The translations under genes and the position numbers were made by a program. Shown in pieces: positions 49,531 through 61,014 of a stretch of DNA of 64,000 nucleotides. Position 1 is the first letter of the stretch. Each line of letters starts with the position of its first letter. The stretch covers positions 71,920,001-71,984,000 of the forward strand of contig OZ231126.1 in assembly GCA_965153355.1 (NCBI GenBank). Reading direction: 5' to 3'. Source of the stretch: Flaccisagitta enflata (lineage: Eukaryota > Chaetognatha > Sagittoidea > Aphragmophora). The notes under the pieces were generated by a model. It searched no databases. It was not told where the DNA came from and worked only from the letters and a program-made list of their open reading frames with translations.

Positions 49531-50062
49531 TGCCTCGCGCACCATTCTATACACCATCACCCGGCTCGATTCCTTCCTCGATAAGCGATGACGCGGTGGC
49601 CACGATCTCGGAGATTTTAGCACTGGCCAGAGGAGCGTCAACAATGATGGTGAGGTCGCGCTCATCTTTTTCCGCTTTCGCGTTGTTCAATAACTTCAAT
49701 CAAGCGCACATTATCCAATGTTTTTTCAGTTCTCTGAGGACGCCAAAAGTCTTTTTACAAATGCGGCAAGCGAGGTTGGAGGTAGAATCAGACTCATGTT
49801 TGATGTCAAGTTTTTCACTCATCAGCGTGACTGCCGAAGCAGTAACAAGTGGGTTTTTGACGTCAAAATCGGGAGGGAGGGGAGTGGTTTCAATTTTAAG
49901 ATAAACCGACTCTATTGAAGTTATTTCAATTGCTTGAACCCAAACGTCTGTGACATTTCCGTGTCCATTCTTCAGTCACAAGTTTTCCAAGTTTAAGGGA
50001 GTTTTCATTGTTTATCAAGTGGTTCAACAGGTGATATTCTTTTAAATCTTGTTCTTTCATGA
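49531..50062 (-). pseudogene. C2HC zinc-finger remnant (right copy)
   Basis: Mirror of 2,799-3,330 with the same frameshifts. Two compensating 3-bp differences change the Ala-Ala of IIVDAAPLAS to a single Ala and add a Val before ATASS, leaving the reading frame unchanged. Confidence 0.45.
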
Positions 50063-50356
50063 CTGGAAACAAAATATGGCAAACAACCAGGAGATTAAGT
50101 AAAAGAAGGCCCACAAAGCAACTAATCAACGGCTTATTACAAGATCAGTGTTATAGTCCTCGACGTAAACTGATCGTTGAGGACAAAAAGTTTATTGATG
50201 GAAGAGAATAAATCCAGGGTGCATTCTATTTTTTCGCCAGCCGTATGGAAAGAGTCATATTTAAAGGATTAATTTGGAGGGTTTGATGGCTCGATTGTTA
50301 TTCATAGATACTGACAATGTCAATGAGGGGGAATCACCATTCTCCATTTGCTTTAA

Positions 50357-51355
50357 TCACCGTCGTTGAATCTTTTTCTGGACCTCTTTCTGACCTTTGG
50401 ACTTCAGACTGCTGGACTGCTGGAAGCGATCATCGAGTCTCATCCGAGATTCTCTCATCCAAGATTCCTCATAACGTTCAGGAAGCTGAGCGCGTAAGTC
50501 CTTCGCCAGTTCACTTGAACGTGATTGGCGTTGATGCAAATCCAAGGGTCGGAAGCTAGCAGGCGGTGGAGTTTCCCTAAGTCGCGGTAGTCTGCCGGGA
50601 GCGCGGTCGTCAGTATCAACTGAAAATGTGGACGAGCGACTGGAATTGGACCCAACAATTGATGGCGGAGGTGCACGAACCCTTGGGACTGGGGAAAATT
50701 GGGCTGGGCTTTCTCGTCTCAATTGGAATCCAAGCTTTTCATCCAGGGCGCGCAAAAGCTCAATCTTTTCTCCCTCTTTTTCCTTTGCCTCAAAAGCGCA
50801 ATCTTTTCTCCCTCTTTTTCCTTTACCTCTTCCAATGCTGCCTCCTTAGCCGTCTTTTCTTTAACGGCTAACATTATCTCTCTTTCAACTTCCTTTCTCT
50901 TTCTCTTTAATTGACACTCCTCCTCTTCTTTTTGACGACGTTCTTCGGTCCTTCGTTGTTCCTCCTTCCGCTTCCGTTGACGCTCTTCTTCTTTACGCAT
51001 CCCTTCTTCTGCCCAATATTTGGCCTTATTTTCTGCATTCTCCATTCTTTTTCCCTCTCCCATTTGTCGATTTTCCTTGGCAATCAACCGGTCAGCCGCA
51101 ATTAGCCCCGGACGTTTCCAATCAGATGGGCCAGGCCTTGACACCCCAATCGCAGCTTTCCTCTGGTTTGGTGGAGCCATGGGTGCTTTAACTGCCGCCA
51201 GTGCACTGGGCATTTTTCTGGACTGCTGGTGAGGAGGTTGGTTAGTGATAGAAGAACCGGGACCACCATTCTGTGATCTGCCTCTTTGTTTTCCCCGCTG
51301 TCTTGTACCCTTGATCTTCTTATTAAATTGCCGTCGTTGACATGGAGTCATACTC
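50357..51355 (-). pseudogene. Unidentified coiled-coil frame, frameshifted right copy
   Basis: Mirror of 1,559-2,504. A 38-bp imperfect tandem duplication (about 50,755-50,835) shifts the frame after residue about 190, so the coiled coil is followed by 20 unrelated residues and a stop. A separate 15-bp insertion near the 3' end duplicates a WMRES-like segment in frame. The left copy is intact, so the two arms are not simply identical. Confidence 0.5.
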
Positions 51356-51379
51356 CTGAGTGTGAGAGTGAAAAAAACA

Positions 51380-51925
51380 AGGCCGTAAACACGGCTACTC
51401 CAGTCATGTGCAGGCGAGCAGGGGCCATATTAGAGGTCCTCGGAGAATTTGGGCAGGAGCAGTAAGACAAATAGTCGCAAAAGCACTAGATGGTCAGCAG
51501 TACCTGTGCCCTGCCTATGTAGGTTGTTCTTGAAATTGAATGGCAAGCAGGGCAGCAGCCCCAAAGGGGTTGATTACCTATGCTTTCATACATATGGGAA
51601 ATTCTCCACTGACTTCTCCCACTCCATCCCCCCCTGAAATCCCAGTCTCAAGGCCAAAACTCCAGTCTTTAGGCCCAAATCACAGTATCTAAGCCCAAAT
51701 TCCAGCCTTGAGGCCCAAATCTTAGCCTCAAGGCCCAAAGTTTAGACCTAAGCCTGGAAGCTAGGATTTGGGCCTTGAGGCTAGGATTTGGGCCTTGAGG
51801 CTAGGATTTGGGCCTTGAGGCTAGGATTTGGGCCTTGAGGCTAGGATTTGGGCCTCGAGGCTAGGATTTAGGCCTTTAGACTGGGTTTGGGGCCGTGAGA
51901 CTGGAATTTGGGCCTCTTCTGTCAA
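51380..51925 (+). repeat. Composite hairpin-head plus minisatellite (right copy)
   Basis: Mirror of 1,000-1,545, with the same orientation flip in the 20-bp array near 51,750 and about one unit of difference around the flip. Confidence 0.7.
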
Positions 51926-51949
51926 CAGCAAAGAAGACCATCTTTAAGC

Positions 51950-54584
51950 CACCCAATTCAGCCGAAAGTTGTTTTGAAGGAAGTCCTCCGCAATGCTGTC
52001 ATGGAAACTAACTGAGCCCAACTTGAAGATCGAGACCAATCCAGTGGACATTTACAAAAGATAGGTGAATTTGGTGGAAAGCGAAACTGGGAAACCTTTA
52101 AACTTGCCTTACAACGTCAGCGTGGAAAAAGCTTTTGAGTACAAACCAGTCAGATACAAACTCAACAAATCCATCGAGAGTCTCACCAATTACGTCACCA
52201 AATTCCTCGACGTCATCGTCTCGTCTCACAACCCATTTCCATACGTTATCCGCTTACGTGCTGCAGAAGCAGTTGACAACACGATTACCGGATGCACCTC
52301 TGAAGGCGATTCTCAAAGTCGTCGGCAATTTGCTGTACACTTTTTTTTATAAGCACACACTGATTTTGGCTGAGGCTGAGCGTGCGTAGCAAAATCTTAT
52401 TTTTGAGGCTGAAATGTGCTTAAATGCGTGCTTGCTATTTTTTGGTAAGTAATAATCCTGTTCAGTATTGTATAATATACAATAAAATTTAAAATGAAAT
52501 ATAAAATAAAATAAAGTATAAAATACAGTAATGAATGTTTTTGTATACAAAAGTATACAGGATCTTTCACTGACATTGTACTATTTTCATATTAACTATG
52601 GGATGAAATTCGCATCTTGATTTACTGTAAACTTTTTTAGATTTTTAGAGTTTTTTAATATCATGATATATTTTTTGTTTTTGGTGATCCCTGTTACTGC
52701 AATAAATTTTTATTAACAATAGTATTTAAGCAATAATATTCTTAAATGTTTTTAGAAATTCAATTATTTTCATCAGAATGAAAATCCTGAATGTACTGAC
52801 AAATTGATATTATTGATAATTTCAATTTCTATCAAAGTTTCCATTGGTTTATGTGAAATTCCAAGAAATCCAAAAATAGGCATAATTTTGTAAATTCACC
52901 AAAATTTTTTTCAAATTGAAAATCTCAGCCTGGAGTGTGCTTAGCAATGTGCTTAAATTTTCCCAATATCTGAGGCTGGGTATGATTATAAACGAGGTGC
53001 TTATAAAAAAGAAGTGGCAGTATACGTCACGTAAGATCTGGCGATAGTCCTCAGATTCATTCACTTAATCAACATTGTCAATATGGCAGACAAGCAAATG
53101 CGTGGCAGCCCGGAGCCTGAAGATGGGATCTCGCTCCATCGCCAAAATCCTTCAATTGATCGCCTCGAAAAAAGGATTTGGTTTGAAAGAGCCTCCTCAT
53201 TTGCATCCTCTCAACGATTTCATAATGGAATGTCACAATAAGATGAAGTTCTTTTACGCTGTTTTTTGAGACCAGGACTCCCACTTTAACATGAATCCCT
53301 TCCACGACGCCTGTGTTGACAAAGCCTTGACAAAGCCTACCATCCTCATCCCATCGCGGCAAGTCATCAACGCGCATCAACTGCTGTTGGAATACGAAGA
53401 TGCCGTCGCCCCAACCATCAGCGACCCGCTGCACGACATCTTGGAGGATCTGGGCGAAGCCGCGACTTTGGAGGATTTGTTGGGAGTTCAGATGATCGAA
53501 TCTGCCGTCGACTTAGAGGAAGCGAAAAAGACGGAGATCTTGTTGACAGTCTCTTCCAAGAAATCCTTCAACGATAAAGCCAAGAAATCCTTGGCGCAGA
53601 GTCTGTATATCCACGCCAAACACATGATCACGACTTGATCTGCAAGCTGCAGTCAACCGGGGAATTCTCTGCATTCCATCTTGCACACTCCCGCGTCTTC
53701 CAAGGAAGAGTCTCTCCACCGCACAACCGTCATGCGAAGGAAGATGCGGCACTTCCGCGCGTCGACTACTCATTTGGAGAAAGCGAGAATGCTCAGTCCC
53801 AATGTGGCCATTTTGAAGGAACGGACGGCGCCCTTGGATAGAATCAAACCCAAAGTCATTCTTAATCTGAGACAGTTGGAAAGAATCGGGATGACTGAGT
53901 CAAAACGGACACGAAGCTTTGGACAAAGAAATCTCGGAAGATGTTATACATCATCATCAACATCGGAAGATGAGAAAAGCAGAATTGAATCGGCTCAAAG
54001 CCACTTTAGGAGTGCTCAAAAACAAGACTCAGTTCTTGCCCAAACAAGCCAATTTCTACGATTGATACAACGAACATGTTGGATCTAGAAGGAAGAATTG
54101 GCGACACTCTTCGAGATTTTTAAGATCGGGATTCGCCGCTTCTATTAGAAGATCGAGGAGGTCGCAACAACCACATGGATCCTCCGCATCAGCAGCATCG
54201 TCCCAGAGATGCAATGGGTCATCGATGGTGGCAGCTGAGGAGGGTGGCGCCGCGACTTCTGCCGGTTGTGGCACAGGCGCCGCTGTCGTGAAACCCATAG
54301 GCCCCTTCAGATTCACCAGCCGAGAAATGTACGAAAAAGGAGTCTTGTTGTCCATTTAGGGACTCTCGACGGACAAGTTGAAGGACGTCCTTTTGGAGTT
54401 TAAAGCAACTGAAGAGACAGGAGTCTTTGATGTGGCGGCATGGTGGTCATCCCTGGAAATCCCCATTCAGAATCTCCTGCTATTGCAGTACAAGAATGTC
54501 AGCGTGGTCTGCCTGTGCGACAGAGTAGAAATCAATATCAATTTATTGCTGTTTCTGTTGAACAAGAAATTTTTTGGAAAATAT

Positions 54585-54592
<8 letters not shown>
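51950..54592 (+). pseudogene. IQGAP-like pseudogene, GAP-related domain to C-terminus
   Basis: Order: ETNPVDIYKR, VESETGKPLNLPYNV, KVVGNLLY, then after a transposon (52,338-53,020) LAIV, SRSIAKILQLIASKKG, LTKPTILIPSRQVINAH, ISDPLHDILEDLGEAATLED, HSILHTPASSKEESLHR, MRKAELNRLKATLGVLK, SREMYEKGVLLSI, LLLLQYKNVSVV, NLLLFLLNKKFFGK. This follows IQGAP scaffolds from the late GAP-related domain through the RasGAP C-terminal domain. Stops: TAG 52,062, TAA 53,032, TGA 53,267, TGA 53,636, TGA 54,063, TAG 54,357. Frameshifts lie near 52,245, 53,105 and 53,905. No introns are seen over 1.5 kb, which fits a processed copy, though no poly-A was found. A (CT)n run follows the final GK. Confidence 0.88.
52338..53020. 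mobile_element. TA-flanked inverted-terminus transposon inside the IQGAP-like gene
   Basis: The left terminus CACTTTTTTTTATAAGCAC and the right terminus, read inward as CTGCCACTTCTTTTTTATAA then GCAC, are inverted repeats; the left end lacks about four bases. TA at 52,336-52,337 and 53,021-53,022 flanks the element. The target TA lies in the Tyr codon of the conserved GNLLY, and coding similarity resumes right after it. At 683 bp with no transposase frame, it is a MITE-like member of the Tc1/mariner-pogo group by its TA target. Confidence 0.75.

Positions 54593-54664
<72 letters not shown>
54589..54664. repeat. (CT)n microsatellite
   Basis: About 38 CT units directly after the last IQGAP-like codons. 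Ser-Leu repeats in the open frames here come from it. Confidence 0.97.
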
Positions 54665-54667
<3 letters not shown>

Positions 54668-54724
54668 GCATGTCATGGCTTACGCATATTCTTCATCACC
54701 GAATGCTTGCAGACACTTGCAAAA

Positions 54725-55025
54725 CTATAGATGGTTATGAATTAGAAAAAAACACGAAAATAGAAGATTAAGAACCATAACATTATTAGCAGAATAATTA
54801 CTTGAAATTGATTGGTTTGGGGTTACTAAGTTCCTCTGCCAGCTTTCCAGCTTTTTCTCATGGTCTTCATCACTGTCAACTCCGTCTGGAGAGAGCGGTG
54901 CCAGACTGGTTGACTTTATGTTTCCGCTCATGCAATGTGGACCCCGATTCCCGTTGGATAACGAAATGTCACATTTCTGCCTCCATTCGCTTCTCCATCA
55001 TTTTCTTTTTAAAACAGAACTAATA
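54725..55025 (-). CDS. Weak candidate coding segment
   Basis: The minus strand reads STSLAPLSPDGVDSDEDHEK and KLESWQR from ATG 54,929-54,931. An overlapping frame reads MMEKRMEAEM and HFVIQRESGSTLHERKH. Both have protein-like composition, but neither has a recognised motif. It could be the tail of another gene on the opposite strand. Confidence 0.2.
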
Positions 55026-55500
55026 AAGGAAAACATCATGATAAAAAGAGTGGCAATAACTCGATTGCATATATTTCTGTCAAAATATTCAAAGTAAGCC
55101 ACAACACAAAAACAAACTATCACAGCGCAAAGAATAGTGAAAATATAGCACTCAGGAAACGTAGCCTATCTTATGGCTAAAACAGCCAGTTACTTCAGCA
55201 ATGTTGACTAATTCAGTCCTGTCAAAGAAGTTCAAGGAACGATGATAGACACAATCATAATATAACGACCAATCCATAATAAATCTCCCAGAGAGACAGA
55301 GTCAGAGAGATCGAGAGATAGAGAAAGAGAGAGAGAGAGACTGAGAGCTACAACCAGATTCAGACAGCAAAATAAAAACAACCGGACGCATGAACACAAG
55401 AATAGGAAGAGGCGTCAATGCCCAACATATATAGAGGAAGGAGAAATATAAGATGTGAACGCCTAAGCCGGATCAACACTTCCCTTATAACAAACAAATA
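55026..55500. other. Spacer with GA-rich patch
   Basis: A GAGA-rich patch lies at 55,290-55,345. Nothing else is recognised. Confidence 0.35.
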
Positions 55501-55504
55501 ATGA

Positions 55505-55805
55505 ATTTATTATAATTAAAACTTATGACTATACAAGTGGCGCCCCCCTTACAGCACCCACTACAGCAATAAATAATAAATTTAACATTGCTAATTCAAG
55601 CTTGTGACTATACAAGTGGCGCCACCAGAGCAATTTTGCAATTTCCATCCCAGTCTCAAATTATTATGAAAAAGCCTTGATTTTATGAACTTTTAGTATT
55701 AGTTAATTTCAATACTTTATTAAGTTGTATTTTGACTTGAAAAACAAAAATAAAAAATCGCTCTGGTGACGCCATTTGTATTAATATAAACATTCTTCCT
55801 CTTCC
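55505..55805. repeat. Small duplication and fold-back around TACAAGTGGCGCC
   Basis: TGACTATACAAGTGGCGCC occurs twice in direct orientation (55,527 and 55,606). CACCAGAGCAATTTTGC (55,623) is matched in inverted form near 55,756-55,785, forming a loop of about 130 bp. Confidence 0.6.
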
Positions 55806-56183
55806 TTTAGTATGTCTATAATCTAATTAGTTAGCTGTAGGGGGGGTGCTACAGTTTTCAGGGGGTTCAGACCTTATATTAACCTTCTCTCCGTATACAG
55901 CCCCAATGGGGTTTGAGAAGAAACAAGGACCATGGAGAGAGGCCCAACATATATACAGAGAAAGACAAAAAAGAGAGAATACAGTATGATTCATCTCGTT
56001 TGCAACATTTCTTGAGGACATAGCTCAAAAAGTAATAAAGATAACCTAAATCTGAAAAAAGTTCCTAAAAGCTGATGGTGATGCATTTTATGATGTTTAA
56101 CTCCTAGGACTTTTTTACGAAAATCTATACCTTATGGCAAATGACAAAATATAGTTCACAATCAGCAAAAAACATCATTATAT
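55806..56183. other. Spacer
   Basis: No supported gene. Short shadow frames only, including the 64-codon minus-strand frame at 55,827-56,021. Confidence 0.35.
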
Positions 56184-56185
56184 TA

Positions 56186-56786
56186 CAGTACCATGAAAGC
56201 AATGACGACCTAGACTGGAGGATAGATTTTAAGTATCTTAATTTCATTTGTATCATAAAATATTTGAGATCCAAGCTAATTAAAGGTTGCTTTATTGAAT
56301 TAATACATTTGCATCTCTTAAACCTTAACTTGTGACTAGACCTTATCAAGACTTAATTTTTCAAGGTTCTAACTATTTTCATTAGATCGAGCGAAAATTT
56401 TTGTATAATTTGAAAAAAAATTCAGCTCAATTGGACCATTTTTACAGGTTTTACGGCTACGTTTAAGAAACAAAAGTTATGCAAATTAATTATTGGGCAA
56501 AACTTAAAATGGCTATAAAACCTGTAAAAATGGACCGATTGAGCTGATTTTTTTTTTCAAAACAATATAAAATTTTCCACCCAATCTATTGCGATAGGTT
56601 AGAACTTTGAAAAATGAAGTCTTGATGAGGTCAAGTCAAAAGTTGAAGTTTGAGAGACGCAAATATTTTCACTCATTAAAAGCAACCTTTAATTACCCTA
56701 GATCTCAAATATTTTATGATACAAACAAAATTAAGGTACCTAAAATCCATCCTCCAGTCTAGTTCGTCATTGCTCCCATTGTACTG
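56186..56786. mobile_element. Palindromic MITE with TA target duplication
   Basis: Near-complete fold-back of about 280-bp arms around 56,490. The ends read CAGTACCATGAAAGCAATGA (56,186) and, inward from 56,786, CAGTACAATGGGAGCAATGA. TA flanks both ends (56,184-56,185 and 56,787-56,788). Inner paired phrases include AAAATATTTGAGATC and CATTTTTACAGGTTTTA. No protein is encoded. Confidence 0.8.
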
Positions 56787-56794
56787 TAGGTTTT

Positions 56795-57750
56795 TAGCAG
56801 AACAGTTTTCTTTAAGATGCTCTTATTTCAAAACGAATTGAGTAAGAAATACCAGATTGGTCTCAAATTAAAGCTAACCATAGCACAAAAAAAAAAACGG
56901 AACAAAATGTTTTTTAACGATCTACATTCATCCAATGAAAGAAACATAGCAAAATCTATGACTGTTTGAAAGCTCTGCAAAAGATCTTCAAAATGAGACC
57001 ATGCTGGTTGTTCTGTCTTTATTCGTTTAGGATTGACATAACAATAAAGAAGAGGTGGTCATGAATGTAAAAGTTAAAGTCGTAGAAGTTGTTCCTCTTT
57101 GTTATCTTATAATTACAATGATAAAAAAAATAATTTAAACTTTTTTCTTAAGTGATTTTAAAGATTTTTGAATTTTCTTTCATTCTAGACCAATCCCAGA
57201 TCTGTATCTCAAACCGTTTAAAAGTTACAGCTTATCAAAGTTAACTACTTCATTTACAAAACCTTTTTATTCAATCTGACCACTAATTGAATAGGGCAAT
57301 GTTTTCATTCATTATTATGCCATTTCTAAACGATTAAAGCTAGAATGACCAGCAACGTCGCATATGAAAGATCTTTTGCAGAGCTTTCTAACGGTCATGA
57401 ATTTTCCATAGTTAGAGTCTTCACTTTAGCAAATAATCATCAAAACAAGTTGTTCCATTTTTTTCTGTGCTATAGTTAATTTACAGTAGTTTTATGAAAT
57501 ACAAACAGGGAAATTTTTCTTCAATGGTATATCACAGTAGGCATGGAAAAAACTTGGTGTCTGGATAAAAAATTTAATCAAGAGTTGATTCACAGTTTAC
57601 AAACCGATCTGAAACATCAAATAAGCATTTCAACTCAAGCTCCTTAAATACTACTTCATTACCTTCCCCTTGCATTTGAGACCAATCTGGTATCAGCTCA
57701 ATTTGTTTAGAAATGAGAGCAATTTAAAGGGAAACAGTCCAAATGACCAG
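56795..57750. mobile_element. Second fold-back element
   Basis: AGCTCTGCAAAAGATCTT near 56,970 is inverted at about 57,375-57,395, and CCATAGCACA near 56,878 pairs with TGTGCTATAG near 57,465. Outer paired phrase: ACCAGATTGGTCTCAAAT (56,850) with its reverse complement (57,676-57,694). The centre near 57,190 shares CCAATCCCAGATCTGTATCT with the interior of the pogo-like element (23,231-23,250). Confidence 0.65.
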
Positions 57751-58700
57751 TTTTTGTAAAGAAACGACTTGGATATGATGACATCTACTTCTGTGCGTGT
57801 TCCAAGGACCTAATTTTTGTGAAAAAATCCGGGGAATCACATATCATAAAATGCAATAACACTAGCTTTCAGGAACTTTTTCAGAATTTAATTATCTTTA
57901 TTACTTTTTGATTTACGTCCTCATGAAATGTTGCAAACGGACGAGATGAATCATACTGAAAGAGAATAGAAAGAAAAAGAAACATGTAAAAAAATGTATT
58001 TAACGTATGGTGCCTTTCATTTTTAGGGATTATCTGAACCAGTTTCCAGCATTGAGCTCGCATATTTGTAAGTAGTAAGACAAAAAAAATTCACTTCTGG
58101 GCCCCCCTTTCATTTTTTTATAACTTTTTGCACGTAGGAACCTATGTCAAAATGATGTAACAATGATGTAACAAGTCCTGTAAACAAAGGTATCTCATGT
58201 AAATTTCAGAAAATGAGAAATGTTTTTCTCTAATGTTGTCATGGAATGAGTTCTCAAAGGTCAGGAAAGATATGACCACTCTGCCATCTCGTAACTTAAT
58301 AGAAAATACCGATATGCCGTCCTTATCAGATTAGTCATTTTTTCCGCTTTCTTCGGACAACTTTTGACTTCATACAATTCACATTATTTTTTTTGTAATG
58401 TACCCTGTCTTCAAAAGCAACTGTAACCAGCAAAAGATGTATTGTGCGATAACTATTCCCAATACAAAATTCAGATCTTTTCTATCTTAAAGCATATCAA
58501 CTGCGGTTTCTTCATGCAAAATTTCAGCACTTTTCATCAAGTGGTTTAGCTTCTGCACCATTTTAAAGTAAAATGATCAATGTAGATACTAAAAATGCCC
58601 GCAGCATCATGAAATTTGACATGGAGATAGCTAAGAGCTGGTATTTTGACGTAGAAAAGCGATGTTGACGACTTTCCTGCATGTAGGGCGAGGTTGGGGG
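57751..58700. other. Spacer, nothing recognised
   Basis: Moderately AT-rich sequence with only short open frames on both strands and no tandem structure. Confidence 0.35.
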
Positions 58701-58704
58701 TGTT

Positions 58705-58975
58705 TTAGCCAAATTAAGGCGTCAGATTGTTGTTGATTTATACGGAAAAAATGTCTCATAGGGGAAGATGCAGTACATCTGTCATTTTAAAAAGATGGGA
58801 TGTAAAAAAACCCGCTATTTATCGTGTTAAGCAGTTGATTGATGCAGGAAAGTTAGTGACGCAGAAAGAAAGCAGCGTAATTTGACAACAGCTAAGGAAA
58901 CAGAGGTGATGTCAAGAGTGAATAATCCGCAGTGCGTGTCAATCCCAAATTTGGTTACCTTTCACTCATTTGCAT
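58705..58975 (+). pseudogene. Transposase helix-turn-helix fragment
   Basis: In shifting frames the region reads RRQIVVDLYGKN (58,717-58,752), then SVILKRWDVKKPAIYRVKQL and IDAGKLVTQKESS, then TAKETEVMSRVNNPQCVSIP. The pattern of a helix, a turn, a Tyr-Arg recognition helix and a linker into a second helix set resembles the N-terminal DNA-binding region of Tc1/mariner-type transposases. No DDE domain follows. Two frameshifts are needed. Identification is tentative. Confidence 0.4.
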
Positions 58976-59530
58976 AATAAGGTTCATAAAGAGATTTTTT
59001 GGAGGGCATTTTTAGCACTATATTGATAGAATGAACACAAGCAGTTGATATACATTGCTTGGGTTGATTTTATTAATATTTTCAACGCTTTTTACAACAA
59101 GTTTTCATCTCTTTCCGCCTAATTTTGTGAGACCTGTTATTTGTATCAATATTAGGGGGGGGAGGGTGTTTTAGTTCTCAGGGGCCCGAAGGATAACAAG
59201 TAGTATTGTGTTCGCAAAAGTGTCAAGGGAGGAAGGGGGGGGAGGGGTGTTCTTGTTCTCGCATCAGTGTCAAGGGAAACGTGAGTCATGGGTTTTGCAC
59301 AAATGCCTCAGGGAATGACATGAAACCTCGCGAGGGACATTCGCGCCCTTCTTTTTCATCAAACGGTGGAGTTTATGAGATAAAACGAGCGCAGATGCAG
59401 CTACAGTCTTATATACATTTAAACAAGTTAGCATCATGTACACTGTACAGTGAAGCACTGCTACAGCACACCTGTTGTAAAGGCATGACCTCCTACTAGG
59501 AATAGAACTTGCTGTTCCAAAAGAGATTTT
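58976..59530. other. Spacer with G-rich runs
   Basis: Two GGGGGG-containing runs near 59,155 and 59,236. The 97-codon frame at 59,206-59,499 has no recognised motif. Confidence 0.35.
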
Positions 59531-59532
59531 TA

Positions 59533-59741
59533 TTAGTCGCGTGCACGCGACTCTACACCCAGCTTTGTTGATCCGTTGGTCCGTCTGTCCATAAGTCCGT
59601 CCGTCAGTCCATCACGCTCTACTTTTTAGGCGTTTTTGAGTTTTTTGGCCTTACTGCTCCTGCCCAAATGCTTTGCTGACCTCAAATATCGCTCCTGCCC
59701 ACCCGCATGCAACTGGGGTAGCCGTGTATCCGGCCTTGTTT
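59533..59741 (-). mobile_element. Complete short hairpin-tailed element
   Basis: On the minus strand it starts ACAAGGCCGGATACACGGCT, passes through GGGCAGGAGC twice and a GACGGAC-rich segment, and ends with the stem AGTCGCGTGCACGCGACT followed by AA. This is the clearest short copy of the family, about 209 bp. Confidence 0.7.
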
Positions 59742-59744
59742 ATT

Positions 59745-60050
59745 TCTTTCATTTCATATTTCATTTTATACTTCATTTACTTCATCTACGTCATTTGCTT
59801 CATCTACTTCATTCACTTCATTTACTTCATCATTGGCCATAAGGCAGCTTCACTATGAGGTACACTGATAGTTTTGCCAAGTCCCTTGGTTTGCGCTCTA
59901 ATGAAGCTTAACTGTACAAAAACCGTCCTACTGGGAAAACGGTACAAAAATACAAATGAAAAAGGCGACTTTTAAATTTATATTATAGTGAGACACCCTT
60001 CCCCCATCCCCGATAAGTCAAAGAGACTACATACAGGACCCAAATAAGAA
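59745..60050. other. Spacer with (CTTCAT)-like repeats
   Basis: An imperfect ACTTCATCTA/TTCATTT run spans about 59,750-59,830. The rest is unremarkable. Confidence 0.4.
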
Positions 60051-60070
60051 GTGAGGTGGGACGCAATATT

Positions 60071-60292
60071 TTACCAACCCCACTGCAGCTTGACACCTCA
60101 GGCGGATACAGTTGGCGCCACCGTGGCGATTTTCAAAATTGATGAAAAGAAATTGTTCAATTTCATTTGGGCAGATTTGGGTGATTTAACCGCGAAAGGG
60201 TGTTATAGATGGAAATTCAAAAATCGCCACGGTGGCGCAAATTGTATCCACCCATGGTGTCGAGCTGAAGTGGGGCTGGTAAAACTTTCCAC
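60071..60292. mobile_element. Small fold-back element
   Basis: TTTTACCAACCCCACTGCAG (about 60,069) and GGCGCCACCGTGGCGATTTT (60,114) pair in inverted order with AAAATCGCCACGGTGGCGCA (60,219) and AGTGGGGCTGGTAAAA (60,270-60,285). Arms of about 75 bp surround a loop of roughly 75 bp. Confidence 0.75.
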
Positions 60293-60714
60293 CTAAGGTG
60301 TCAACCGCCTCTGGTAGTGAGAAAATTATTTGAGCCATGTAAGCTGTAGGTAAGGCTGCTAAAATTCTAGGTCCCCCCTCACTTCTTACTCTTATGGCCT
60401 TCAGGATTCCCTTTGGGTACTTCAATTGACATTCAGTGGGTCTTAAGGAATCCTGTAGGGGAAATGGTTAAAACCCTTCCAACGAGACCGTTGCCAAAAT
60501 ACAAGGGAACAATGGAAATGAAGGGTGAAAGAAAAAATGAGCAGATAAGAAACGGAGGAAAAAAAAGAAGGAAATAGAAAGAAATAGAAAGAGAGAAAGA
60601 AAGAATGGATGTATAAGGGTTGGAATTTGCAAGTGTTGGGACTATCGAATGTCAAAAAGCGGTTGGTCATGTGTTCTGGCGATAAGTCTCTCGTTTCTAT
60701 TTCCCGCCCACCAA
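60293..60714. other. Spacer with GAAAGA-rich patch
   Basis: Purine-rich at 60,540-60,605; otherwise nothing recognised. Confidence 0.35.
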
Positions 60715-61005
60715 TATTCCCGGTCTTGAGCACGAAGAGAGGTGATCAACGTCAACCCAAATAAGGTAATCAACGTCAATGTCGACCAACCATGGGCGTG
60801 TTTCCAGTGAGGACAGGAAACTCGGTTGTTCCTGTTAGTTACATTTACAGCATGAACACATATTCCCGGTCTTGAGCACGAAGAGATGTGATCAACGTCA
60901 ACCCAAATAAGGTAATCAACGTCAATGTCGACCAACCTTGGGCGTGTTTCCAGTGAGGACAGGAAACGCGGTTGTTCCTGTTAGTTACATTTATAGTGCA
61001 AACTC
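60715..61005 (+). repeat. 146-bp tandem duplication
   Basis: Two copies start with TATTCCCGGTCTTGAGCACG at 60,715 and 60,861 and end with GTTAGTTACATTTA. They differ at only a few positions, so the duplication is recent or homogenised. Confidence 0.95.
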
Positions 61006-61014
61006 ATATTCATG

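Noticed and set aside
51950-54592. Stop-codon reassignment (TGA or TAG read as amino acid)
   Set aside because: Stops of all three types occur with frameshifts and at positions with different expected residues; decay or consensus error is simpler.
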